Shown: positions 4,478 to 12,714 of the stretch, piece after piece
Numbering within the stretch: position 1 is the first letter of the stretch
Layout: every line of letters starts with the position of its first letter
Origin: a virus
Virus record (IMG/VR): IMGVR_UViG_3300007708_000021
Location: 1-28,840 of that record
Direction: 5' to 3' (one strand)
DNA length: 28,840 nucleotides
Notes under the pieces: model-generated
Database searches by the model: none
What the model was told of the DNA's origin: nothing
The model's input: the letters and a program-made list of their open reading frames with translations, nothing else
Position numbers and translations under genes: made by a program

Positions 4478-6699
4478 TGTACGAACAAACTTTATATAAA
4501 ATATTACCGGATTATATAACCAAAAAAACATTAAATCTAGGTAATAGAAACAAAAAATGGAAATATGGTTACGATAAAGATAACGATATGGTTATCATTA
4601 GCAAAACCGGAAAGATCGGCGAAATATACGAAATACAAAACTTAAAGATTGCATTACCTCTAGAGGAGAATGTATATAAAAAATCAGAAGTAAAAGAAGA
4701 ACAATATTGGGAACAGTTTGCTTATCCAAAAGAACTGGATAAATTAAAAAGCGTTTTTGATTGGAATAAACAGCCAGATCACTTTAAAGAGAGATGGTAT
4801 GATTATATAGATAATGAGTTTAAATACAGAGATGAAGGTTTCTTTTATTATAGTAATGGTAAGCCAACATATATAACTGGAACTCATTATATGTACCTAC
4901 AGTGGAGTAAAATCGACGTAGGTGCACCTGACTTCAGGGAATCAAACAGATTGTTCTTTATATTTTGGGAGGCGTGTAAAGCTGATCCAAGATGTTACGG
5001 AATGTGTTATTTAAAAAATAGACGTTCCGGATTTTCTTTTATGTCATCTGCAGAGCTTGTAAATCAAGCAACCATGTCCAGTGACTCGCGTTTCGGGGTG
5101 TTGTCAAAGTCTGGAGCTGATGCTAAGAAAATGTTTACCGACAAAGTTGTACCAATTTCAGTCAACTATCCTTTCTTTTTCAAACCAATACAAGACGGTA
5201 TGGATAGGCCTAAAACAGAATTAGCTTATCGTGTACCCGCTTCAAAATTAACAAGAAGGAAATTAGACTCAAATGAACAGTTAGCAGAACTCGAAGGACT
5301 TGATACAACAATTGACTGGAAAAACACCGGGGACAATAGTTATGATGGTGAAAAGTTAAAACTATTAGTTCACGATGAAAGCGGTAAATGGGAGCGACCA
5401 GATAATATCTTAAACAACTGGCGTGTAACAAAAACAACATTAAGATTAGGTAGTAGGATTATTGGTAAATGTATGATGGGATCAACCTCAAATGCATTAG
5501 ACAAAGGAGGGGAAAACTTTAAAAGACTTTATCATGACTCGGATGTATCGAAAAGAAACCGCAATGGACAGACTAGTTCAGGATTATATAGTTTGTTCAT
5601 ACCTATGGAATGGTCGTACGAGGGATTCATTGATACTTATGGGTTACCTGTCTTCGACACTCCAGAAAAACCGGTAAAAGGTGTTGATGGAAATTGGATT
5701 GAATATGGTGTTATTGAACATTGGCAGAATGAAGTTGATGGTTTAAAGCAAGATGCAGACGGATTAAATGAATATTACCGTCAGTTTCCAAGAACAGAAC
5801 AACACGCGTTTAGGGACGAGACAAAACAGTCTTTGTTTAACCTTACAAAAATATACGAACAAATAGATTACAATGAAGATATACGGAACACAAGTGTAGT
5901 AACTCGTGGTAGTTTTCAATGGGAAGGCGGAGTGCTTGATACACGTGTTCAATTCTTTCCTCATAAAGATGGAAGGTTTTTAATTTCATGGGTTCCACCT
6001 AAATATCTTCAAAACCGAGTAATAATAAAGGATGGGCTAAAATATCCAGGCAATGAGCACTGCGGTGCATTTGGATGCGATAGTTACGATATATCAGGAA
6101 CAGTTAATTCAAGAGGATCAAATGGTGCATTGCACGGACTTACTAAATTTACTATGGAGGATATTCCTGCTAATCACTTTTTCCTCGAGTATATTGCCCG
6201 CCCTCAAACATCTGAAATATTTTTCGAGGATGTACTTATGGCTTGCGTTTTTTATGGTATGCCAATTTTGGCAGAAAACAATAAACCGCGTTTGTTATAT
6301 CATTTCAAAAGAAGAGGGTATCGCGGGTTCTCTATGAATAGACCGGATAAGATTTGGAATAAATTATCACCGTTCGAAAAAGAAGTTGGTGGTATACCAA
6401 ACTCCTCTCAAGATATTATGCAAGCACACGCCTCGGCTATTGAAACATATATAGAGGAGCACGTTGGTTTTAAGGGGGATGACCACGGCACAATGTATTT
6501 CCAAAAAACATTGGAAGACTGGGCAAAGTTTAATATAAATGCTAGAACAAATCATGATGCCTCCATCAGTTCAGGCCTAGCTATAATGGCGTGTAACAAA
6601 CACAGATACGTGCCAAACAATCCAATACAAAAAGAAAAAATCTCACTAGGTTTTAAAAAATACAATAACGAGGGTTATAATTCACAAATAATAAAATAA
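4477..6699 (+). CDS. terL: Terminase large subunit (DNA packaging ATPase and nuclease)
   Basis: This 740-residue protein is the packaging motor. The ATPase part has a deviant Walker A, K180-N-R-R-S-G-F-S187, which lines up with lambda gpA K76-SARVGYS, where the catalytic Lys sits at the front of the loop. The Walker B strand LKLLVHDE ends in D300-E301, and the coupling motif region is CMMGSTSNA at about 332-340. The C-terminal RNase H-like nuclease has FGCDSYD with D535 as first acidic ligand, strand HFFLEYIARP (568-576), ILAENN with E600 as second, and a candidate third acid at D646 (NSSQDIM). It cuts the concatemer and translocates DNA through the portal encoded next. The length is above the usual 450-650 residues because of an N-terminal region of about 150 residues. 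The start is coupled to the upstream gene. Confidence 0.93.
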   Translation: MYEQTLYKILPDYITKKTLNLGNRNKKWKYGYDKDNDMVIISKTGKIGEIYEIQNLKIALPLEENVYKKSEVKEEQYWEQFAYPKELDKLKSVFDWNKQPDHFKERWYDYIDNEFKYRDEGFFYYSNGKPTYITGTHYMYLQWSKIDVGAPDFRESNRLFFIFWEACKADPRCYGMCYLKNRRSGFSFMSSAELVNQATMSSDSRFGVLSKSGADAKKMFTDKVVPISVNYPFFFKPIQDGMDRPKTELAYRVPASKLTRRKLDSNEQLAELEGLDTTIDWKNTGDNSYDGEKLKLLVHDESGKWERPDNILNNWRVTKTTLRLGSRIIGKCMMGSTSNALDKGGENFKRLYHDSDVSKRNRNGQTSSGLYSLFIPMEWSYEGFIDTYGLPVFDTPEKPVKGVDGNWIEYGVIEHWQNEVDGLKQDADGLNEYYRQFPRTEQHAFRDETKQSLFNLTKIYEQIDYNEDIRNTSVVTRGSFQWEGGVLDTRVQFFPHKDGRFLISWVPPKYLQNRVIIKDGLKYPGNEHCGAFGCDSYDISGTVNSRGSNGALHGLTKFTMEDIPANHFFLEYIARPQTSEIFFEDVLMACVFYGMPILAENNKPRLLYHFKRRGYRGFSMNRPDKIWNKLSPFEKEVGGIPNSSQDIMQAHASAIETYIEEHVGFKGDDHGTMYFQKTLEDWAKFNINARTNHDASISSGLAIMACNKHRYVPNNPIQKEKISLGFKKYNNEGYNSQIIK

Positions 6700-9117
6700 A
6701 TGATTTATACTAATAGTAATAGTTCCTTTCCAAGTCAGGTGGTACCAGACGAGGTAAAACAAAGTTATGATTACGGTAAAGCCGTTGGTCGAGCCATTGA
6801 GAATGAATGGTTTAGAGGAGACAGGGTTGGCTGGGGAACCGGGAACCGTTGGGGATCAAATTGGCAAAGATTCCACAACTTAAGACTATATGCTAGAGGT
6901 GAACAATCTGTTCAAAAATATAAAGATGAATTATCAATTAACGGAGACTTATCTTATCTTAATTTAGATTGGAAACCAGTTCCCGTTATTCCTAAGTTTG
7001 TGGATATTGTAGTTAACGGTATATCTAGTAAAAACTATGATATTAAAGCTTACGCACAAGATCCAGAATCAATAAAAGAAAAAACAGAATATGCTAGAGC
7101 AATCATGGAAGACATGGCTGCAAAACAATTCTTGATGGAAATGCAACAAAAACTTGGTATAAATGGATTCTCACAGGATCCAGCTAAGTTGCCTGAAGAT
7201 CAAGAAGAGCTTGAAATTCATTTACAATTAAGTTACAAGCAAGGCGTTGAAATAGCAGAAGAGGAAGTTATCAATCAGGTACTTGCAACAAACAAATACG
7301 AGCTAATTAATAGGAGAATAAATTACGACCTAACAATATTAGGTATTGCAGCGGCAAAAACCAATTGGAACAAAGCAAATGGTATTGTATTAGAGTATGT
7401 CGATCCTGCTAATTTAGTTTACTCATATACAGAAGATCCAAACTTTGAAGACTTATGGTATGTTGGTGAAGTTAAATCTATTAGTTTAGAAGAACTTAAA
7501 AAAGAGTTTCCTGATTTAACCACAGACGACTTAAAAGAAATAGAAAAATTTCCAGGTGATAACAATTATACTCGTAACTATTACGGTCAAGACTATGATA
7601 ATTCCTCTGTACAAGTATTGTACTTTGAATATAAAACGTATTCGGAACAAGTATTTAAAATCAAACAAACAGAGTTTGGATTAGAAAAAGCATTAGAAAA
7701 ACCTGATACTTTTAATCCGCCTGCAAATGATAATTTCAGTAGAGTATCTAGAAGTATAGAGGTATTATACAGTGGCGCTAAGATATTAGGGTACGAAAAG
7801 ATGTTACGTTGGGAAATGTCAGAGAATATGACTAGACCAGCGGCTGACACAACAAAAGTAGAAATGAACTACACCATTTGTGCGCCAAGAATGTACAAAG
7901 GTAAGATAGAATCTTTAGTTAGTCGTATTACAGGGTTTGCGGATATGATCCAGCTTACGCATTTAAAACTACAACAAGTACTGTCAAGAATGGTGCCGGA
8001 TGGAGTTTTTGTCGATGTAGACGGGTTAGCGGAAGTTGACTTAGGTAATGGAACAAACTATAACCCCACCGAGGCATTAAACATGTATTTTCAAACGGGT
8101 AGTATTGTTGGTAGATCCCAAACACAAGACGGTACAGGTAATCCTGGTAAAATACCTATTCAAGAATTACAAACATCAAATGCAAATGGTAAGATACAGT
8201 CTTTAATTTCTACTTACCAATACTATTTGCAAATGATTAGAGATGTGACTGGATTGAATGAAGCAAGAGACGGTAGCACGCCGGATCCAAAAGCTTTAGT
8301 AGGTTTACAAAAAATGGCGGCAGCAAATTCAAACACGGCAACACGTCATATTACACAGTCAAGTTTATATTTAACTTTACGTTTATGTGAAAATATATCA
8401 TTGAGAGTGGCGGATTCATTAAAGTTTCCATTGACTGCACAATCATTACGTGAAAGTATATCAACATTTAATGTTAAGACACTTGAGGAATTAATGAATT
8501 TAAACTTGCATGACTTTGGTATATTCTTGGAATTAGAACCAGATGAAGAAGAGAAAGCACAGCTAGAACAAAATATACAAATAGCATTACAATCAGGTGG
8601 TATTGATCTTGAAGATGCAATTGATTTACGACAAATTAAAAATCTTAAGTTAGCTAATCAATCTTTAAAATATAAAAGAAAGAAGAAACAAGAAAGAGAT
8701 CAAGCAAACCAACAAGCAAACATACAAGCACAAGCGCAAGCAAATGCACAACTAGCGGAACAAACCGCTATGTCAGAAGTGCAGAAACAACAAGCATTAG
8801 CGCAAACAGAAATACAAATTGAGCAAGCAAAAGCGCAATTCGTAATACAAAGATTACAACAAGAGATGCAAATCAAGCAACAATTGATGGCGCAAGAATT
8901 CCAATATAATCAGCAACTAGCTCAAATGCAAGTAGATATGCAAAAGCAAAAGCTTAACAGTATGGAAGACCGCAAAGACAGTCGCGTTAAAATGCAAGCC
9001 ACTCAACAAAGCGAATTAATTGATCAAAGAAAAAATGATACATTACCAAAAAACTTTGAATCACAATTTGATAATGTTAAAAGCGGCTTTGGCTTGGGCA
9101 CTCTTGATCAAATGTAA
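6700..9117 (+). CDS. Portal protein
   Basis: This 805-residue protein directly follows the terminase stop. The N-terminal part contains RFHNLRLYARGEQSVQKYKD and NLDWKPVPVIPKFVDIVVNG, a pattern I associate with portals of Bacteroidota podoviruses and crAss-like phages. A helical stem/clip region follows, with YVDPANLVYSYTEDP and the conserved-looking IRDVTGLNEARDGSTPDPKA. The portal forms the dodecameric ring at one capsid vertex through which DNA enters and leaves. From about residue 660 the chain becomes a Gln/Ala/Lys-rich coiled coil (for example QANIQAQAQANAQLAEQ) running to about 785, which would form a long helical barrel inside the head. At DNA level this region is low complexity with many caa/gca codons. 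The neighbours, terminase and scaffold, support the call. Confidence 0.88.
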   Translation: MIYTNSNSSFPSQVVPDEVKQSYDYGKAVGRAIENEWFRGDRVGWGTGNRWGSNWQRFHNLRLYARGEQSVQKYKDELSINGDLSYLNLDWKPVPVIPKFVDIVVNGISSKNYDIKAYAQDPESIKEKTEYARAIMEDMAAKQFLMEMQQKLGINGFSQDPAKLPEDQEELEIHLQLSYKQGVEIAEEEVINQVLATNKYELINRRINYDLTILGIAAAKTNWNKANGIVLEYVDPANLVYSYTEDPNFEDLWYVGEVKSISLEELKKEFPDLTTDDLKEIEKFPGDNNYTRNYYGQDYDNSSVQVLYFEYKTYSEQVFKIKQTEFGLEKALEKPDTFNPPANDNFSRVSRSIEVLYSGAKILGYEKMLRWEMSENMTRPAADTTKVEMNYTICAPRMYKGKIESLVSRITGFADMIQLTHLKLQQVLSRMVPDGVFVDVDGLAEVDLGNGTNYNPTEALNMYFQTGSIVGRSQTQDGTGNPGKIPIQELQTSNANGKIQSLISTYQYYLQMIRDVTGLNEARDGSTPDPKALVGLQKMAAANSNTATRHITQSSLYLTLRLCENISLRVADSLKFPLTAQSLRESISTFNVKTLEELMNLNLHDFGIFLELEPDEEEKAQLEQNIQIALQSGGIDLEDAIDLRQIKNLKLANQSLKYKRKKKQERDQANQQANIQAQAQANAQLAEQTAMSEVQKQQALAQTEIQIEQAKAQFVIQRLQQEMQIKQQLMAQEFQYNQQLAQMQVDMQKQKLNSMEDRKDSRVKMQATQQSELIDQRKNDTLPKNFESQFDNVKSGFGLGTLDQM

Positions 9118-9146
9118 TTAATTAACCAATTTTATAATATTATATC

Positions 9147-10313
9147 ATGTCAGAACAAATTAAACAAGAGGGGGAATTCAAGATGCAAAAAAGAAAGCCC
9201 GCTATGAAAAAACTTGAAAAACCATCTCAAGTAACTAAAGTAGACTTAACACCTAAAAAAGAAGAAGAAGATGCCATTCAAGAGCAAACAGCAAATGAAA
9301 GCGTGTTACGCGCAGAACAGCCCGAAGTGGGATTGCAAGAAGTGGTCCAAGGAAACGAAGAGCATAAAGAGTCTACCGACCAAGATGAAAAAGAAGTAAT
9401 TGTAATCAATGCTCAAGAGGAACCCGCAGCGCAAGTTGTAGCGGAATTAGCAAAAGAGTTAGATGAAGCAATTGCGGAAAGCAAAAGTTCTGGTATGCAA
9501 TTACCGGAAAATGTTGAAAAGCTTGTTTCATTTATGCAAGAGACAGGTGGTACGGTAGAAGACTACGTGCGATTAAGTGCAGATTATTCTACAATCAGTA
9601 CAGAAGCATTATTAAAAGAGTACTATAAAAAATCAAGACCTCATTTAGATAGCGAAGAAATTGAATTCATGATGGAAGACAATTTCAGTTATGACGAGGA
9701 TGAAGATGATGAGCGAGACATCAGAAAAAAGAAACTCGCATTTAAAGAAGAAGTTGCAAAAGCACGAACCTTTTTGGACAACCTTAAAGACAAATATTAC
9801 GATGAGATCAAGTTGAAACCATCGGTAAGTAAGGAACAACAAAAAGCGCTTGACTTTTTTAACCGATACAATGAAGATCAAAAGGCTGCAGAGTCTAAGC
9901 ATTCAAAGTTCAAAGATGATACAAAAAACTTTTTTACACAAGATTTCAAAGGTTTTGATTTCAATTTAGGTGAAAAAACATTTAAGTATAATATCCCGAA
10001 CAGCGATGCAGTGGTTGATAAACAATCAAACATTACAAACCTAGTTAAGAAGTTCTTAAACAACAACGGTGAAGTTACAGATTTGAAAGGTTATCACAAG
10101 GCTATGTATGCCGCAGAAAACATCGACACAATTGCAAAACATTTTTACGAACAGGGTAAAGCCGATGCTGTAAGAGAGGTAGTTGCAAAATCCAACAACA
10201 TTACGACTGAGTCACGTAAGATGCCTACAGGTGATGTGTTTGTTAATGGATTAAAAGTTCGGGCGATTAACGGCGTTGATTCTTCAAAATTAAGAATACA
10301 AAAAAGAACTTAA
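9147..10313 (+). CDS. Capsid scaffolding-like protein
   Basis: This 388-residue, highly charged protein lies between portal and major capsid genes, where scaffolds are normally encoded. The first 120 residues are low-complexity Glu/Lys/Gln-rich and probably disordered. A conserved-looking segment then follows, NVEKLVSFMQETGGTVEDYV and LLKEYYKKSRPHLDSEEIEF, then an acidic patch (SYDEDEDDERD, near residues 181-191) and long helices (KKLAFKEEVAKARTFLDNLK). The C-terminus is basic (DSSKLRIQKRT), resembling the capsid-binding end of known scaffolds. Scaffolds guide capsid subunits into a shell of correct size and then leave or are degraded. No protease motif is visible in it. The call rests on position, composition and remembered similarity. 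Confidence 0.75.
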   Translation: MSEQIKQEGEFKMQKRKPAMKKLEKPSQVTKVDLTPKKEEEDAIQEQTANESVLRAEQPEVGLQEVVQGNEEHKESTDQDEKEVIVINAQEEPAAQVVAELAKELDEAIAESKSSGMQLPENVEKLVSFMQETGGTVEDYVRLSADYSTISTEALLKEYYKKSRPHLDSEEIEFMMEDNFSYDEDEDDERDIRKKKLAFKEEVAKARTFLDNLKDKYYDEIKLKPSVSKEQQKALDFFNRYNEDQKAAESKHSKFKDDTKNFFTQDFKGFDFNLGEKTFKYNIPNSDAVVDKQSNITNLVKKFLNNNGEVTDLKGYHKAMYAAENIDTIAKHFYEQGKADAVREVVAKSNNITTESRKMPTGDVFVNGLKVRAINGVDSSKLRIQKRT

Positions 10314-10332
10314 CAATTAAAAATTAGAAATT

Positions 10333-11799
10333 ATGGCAAATGTTACGCCTACCTTTGGGTCAATTACACCCTCACAGAAACAGCAAGCGCTGTCTACAAA
10401 TTATTTAAACTTTACCGATCCTAACAACGCGGATTTCTCATCTTTTGCGCAACAATATTTGCCAGAGATTTACGAAGCTGAAGTAGAACGTTACGGAAAC
10501 AGAACTCTTTCTGGATTCTTACGTATGGTTGGTGCTGAAATGCCAATGACTTCAGATCAAGTTATTTGGTCAGAGCAAAATCGTTTGCATGTAGCTTACA
10601 ATGATGTTACTATTACTGATGGTAATACCATTACGATCAACAATATTGATTTAACCCCAGCGATTCCTACTGATTACGTAGCTAACGTACTTTCAATCAA
10701 CCAAACAATTGTTATTATGAACCCTGTTTCAGGTGTTGAATTAAAAGCAATTGTAACAAGCAAACCAACCCCTGGAAGTGGCGTAGTTGATGTTGCTTCT
10801 TATACCACTGTAGATTTAGTTACTGGAACAGGTTCTTTTACCGCTGGCGACGATGTTAAAATCTTCGTTTTTGGTTCTGAGTATGCTAAAGGATCTACTT
10901 TAGTTGGAGACGATTATCAAAGCATCACTCCATCTTTTACTCAATATTCAAACTCCCCAATTATTATCCGTAACAAATATGCGGTTAATGGTTCTGACAC
11001 AGCTCAGATCGGATGGGTTGAAGTTGCTACAGAAGATGGAACAGGTGGTTACTACTGGTATTTGAAAGCTGAATCTGAAACTCGTTTGCGTTTTGAAGAT
11101 TACTTAGAAATGGCTTTGATTGAAGGCGAATTAGCTACACCCACTTCTGCTGCTGCTGGTTTGGGTACGCCTAAAAAAGGTACTCAAGGTTTATTCTCAG
11201 CTGTACAAGAAAGAGGTAATGTATTAAACAACTTCTCTGTAGCTGGTGGATTAACTGAATTTGATAGCATCCTTAAAAACTTAGATACTCAAGGGGCTAT
11301 TGAAGAAAACATGCTTTTCTTAAATCGTGCTACTTCACTTGACTTTGATGATATGCTTGGTTCATTATCTTCTGGAGCTAATGGTGGTGTTGCTTACGGA
11401 TTGTTTGAAAACTCTTCTGAGATGGCATTGAATTTAGGCTTCTCTGGTTTCCGTCGTGGATCTTACGATTTCTACAAAACTGACTGGAAATACTTAAACG
11501 ACGCTTCTACTCGTGGAGCCGTAGCAAACTCTGGAATTGATGGAGTTTTAATTCCTGCTGGAACATCTACAGTTTACGATCAAATCTTAGGAACTAACAT
11601 CCGTCGTCCTTTCTTACACGTTCGTTATAGAGCTTCGCAAGCTGATGACCGTCGTATGAAATCTTGGGTAACAGGATCTGTTGGTGGAGCATACACTTCT
11701 GACTTAGATGCAATGGAGGTACACTTCTTATCTGAAAGATGTTTATGTGTTCAAGGAGCTAACAACTTCGTATTGTTTACATCTGTAGACGCAGGTTAG
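10333..11799 (+). CDS. Major capsid protein
   Basis: This 488-residue protein is the likely HK97-fold shell subunit. The N-terminal segment FAQQYLPEIYEAEVERYGNR leads to SGFLRMVGAEMPMTSDQVIW, a pattern I associate with capsid proteins of Bacteroidota podoviruses and crAss-like phages. Residues about 95-175 are beta-rich and could be an inserted surface domain. The C-terminal part carries GTNIRRPFLHVRYRASQADD and ends FVLFTSVDAG. Arginine codons are unlike the neighbours: I count 15 CGT and 4 AGA among 19 Arg, against 1 CGT in 13 for the tail gene at 20173. This is typical of very highly expressed genes. The leader is A/T-rich with no Shine-Dalgarno. A strong hairpin follows 9 bases after the stop. 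Confidence 0.87.
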   Translation: MANVTPTFGSITPSQKQQALSTNYLNFTDPNNADFSSFAQQYLPEIYEAEVERYGNRTLSGFLRMVGAEMPMTSDQVIWSEQNRLHVAYNDVTITDGNTITINNIDLTPAIPTDYVANVLSINQTIVIMNPVSGVELKAIVTSKPTPGSGVVDVASYTTVDLVTGTGSFTAGDDVKIFVFGSEYAKGSTLVGDDYQSITPSFTQYSNSPIIIRNKYAVNGSDTAQIGWVEVATEDGTGGYYWYLKAESETRLRFEDYLEMALIEGELATPTSAAAGLGTPKKGTQGLFSAVQERGNVLNNFSVAGGLTEFDSILKNLDTQGAIEENMLFLNRATSLDFDDMLGSLSSGANGGVAYGLFENSSEMALNLGFSGFRRGSYDFYKTDWKYLNDASTRGAVANSGIDGVLIPAGTSTVYDQILGTNIRRPFLHVRYRASQADDRRMKSWVTGSVGGAYTSDLDAMEVHFLSERCLCVQGANNFVLFTSVDAG

Positions 11800-11808
11800 T
11801 AAAACAAA

Positions 11809-11849
11809 GGTAGATTGCCTCCGCTAATATAGTGGGGGCAAACCCTACC
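11809..11849 (+). terminator. Strong hairpin after the capsid gene (terminator or mRNA 3'-end stabiliser)
   Basis: The RNA can fold with outer arms GGTAG (11809-11813) and CTACC (11845-11849) and inner arms TTGCCTCCGC (11815-11824) and GTGGGGGCAA (11832-11841). Two inner pairs are G-U wobbles, and the loop is TAATATA. A small internal loop (A against ACC) separates the two stems. The hairpin is GC-rich in an AT-rich region and starts 9 bases after the capsid stop codon. It is followed by an A/T stretch (aattaataaattttt), not by an immediate T-run. It could be a partial terminator that raises capsid mRNA relative to downstream genes, or a stabilising or processing element. Confidence 0.65.
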
Positions 11850-11879
11850 AATTAATAAATTTTTAAATTATATTTTATC

Positions 11880-12650
11880 ATGGCAAAAGCTGCACAAACA
11901 ACAACAAACCCAGAACAATGGGAAATTAAAAGTAGAACTTACTTATTAAAAGGACCACATACTCCTTTAACTTATACAATTTCATCCAGACACTCAAGAA
12001 GATTTCCATTATTATGGTTCGACAGAGAGAATGGAGAACAAAAAGAATTAAGGTATGCAACTAATCAGTCATCTCCGTTTGTACAAGATCAAAAAGGGGA
12101 AGCGACTTTAGGACATATCACATTTAAAGACGGTGTATTAACCGTATCAGAAGAGAAACAAAATCTTCAAAAACTATTATCACTTTATCATCCGATGCTA
12201 AATAAAAAATACTACGAGTTTGACGCAGTAGTACAAGCAACAGATGAATTAGATGACTTAGAAATTCAATTAGATGCAATGAACGCTGCAAAAGTAATGG
12301 ATGTTGATCAAGCAGAAGCAATCTTGCGCACAGAGATGGGATCTAAGGTATCTAAGATGACTTCTAAGGAGATAAAAAGAGATTTACTAATATTCGCTAA
12401 GAGAAATCCTAAACTCTTCTTAAACTTAGCCGAAGACGAAAATATACAATTAAGAAACTTCGCTATTAAAGCATGTGAATTAAACATTATTAAATTGTCT
12501 CAAGACCAACGAGATTTTAAATGGGCAGCAAACGGTAAAAAATTAATGACCGTACCATTTGATGAAAATCCATATGGAGCATTTGCTTCATTCTTGAAGA
12601 CAGATGAGGGTGTTGAAATCTACAAATCAATAGAGAAAAAAATGGAATAA
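11880..12650 (+). CDS. Conserved head-associated protein of unknown function
   Basis: This 256-residue protein follows the capsid gene and sits alone between two hairpins. The N-terminal part is beta-rich (EIKSRTYLLKGPHTPLTYTI; SSRHSRRFPLLWFDRENGEQ). The middle has an acidic helical stretch (ATDELDDLEIQLDAMNAAKV) and a helix-turn arrangement MTSKEIKRDLLIFAKRNP, then LFLNLAEDENIQLRNFAIKA. The end reads NPYGAFASFLKTDEGVEIYK. I recall similar proteins next to capsid genes in aquatic Bacteroidota phages but know no assigned role. Auxiliary capsid, vertex or head-completion functions are possible. There is no enzyme motif, signal peptide or membrane segment. Its isolation between hairpins suggests that its dosage is set separately. 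Confidence 0.7.
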   Translation: MAKAAQTTTNPEQWEIKSRTYLLKGPHTPLTYTISSRHSRRFPLLWFDRENGEQKELRYATNQSSPFVQDQKGEATLGHITFKDGVLTVSEEKQNLQKLLSLYHPMLNKKYYEFDAVVQATDELDDLEIQLDAMNAAKVMDVDQAEAILRTEMGSKVSKMTSKEIKRDLLIFAKRNPKLFLNLAEDENIQLRNFAIKACELNIIKLSQDQRDFKWAANGKKLMTVPFDENPYGAFASFLKTDEGVEIYKSIEKKME

Positions 12651-12661
12651 CACGTAATACT

Positions 12662-12698
12662 AATATTAAGCGGTAGCTCAGGTTACCGCTTTAATATT
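12662..12698 (+). terminator. Near-perfect 16-bp hairpin between head and connector genes
   Basis: The left arm AATATTAAGCGGTAGC (12662-12677) pairs with the right arm GTTACCGCTTTAATATT (12682-12698) across a TCAG loop, with one G-U pair and one bulged T. The core GCGGTAGC/GTTACCGC is GC-rich, and the A-rich left arm opposite a T-rich right arm resembles a rho-independent, possibly bidirectional, terminator. It starts 12 bases after the stop of the 256-residue protein gene and ends 17 bases before the next ATG. No other function is evident in this 64-base gap. Confidence 0.7.
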
Positions 12699-12714
12699 AT
12701 AATAAATATAGACA

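Noticed and set aside
6053-6337. 94-codon open frame inside the terminase gene on the same strand
   Set aside because: It lies wholly inside the nuclease domain coding region in another frame, has an unlikely composition, and shows no leader.
9118-9146. TATAAT-like sequence in the gap before the scaffold gene
   Set aside because: The gap is only 29 bases of almost pure A/T, the Bacteroidota promoter pattern (TTTG then TAnnTTTG) is not present at proper spacing, and the genes around it are packed like one operon.
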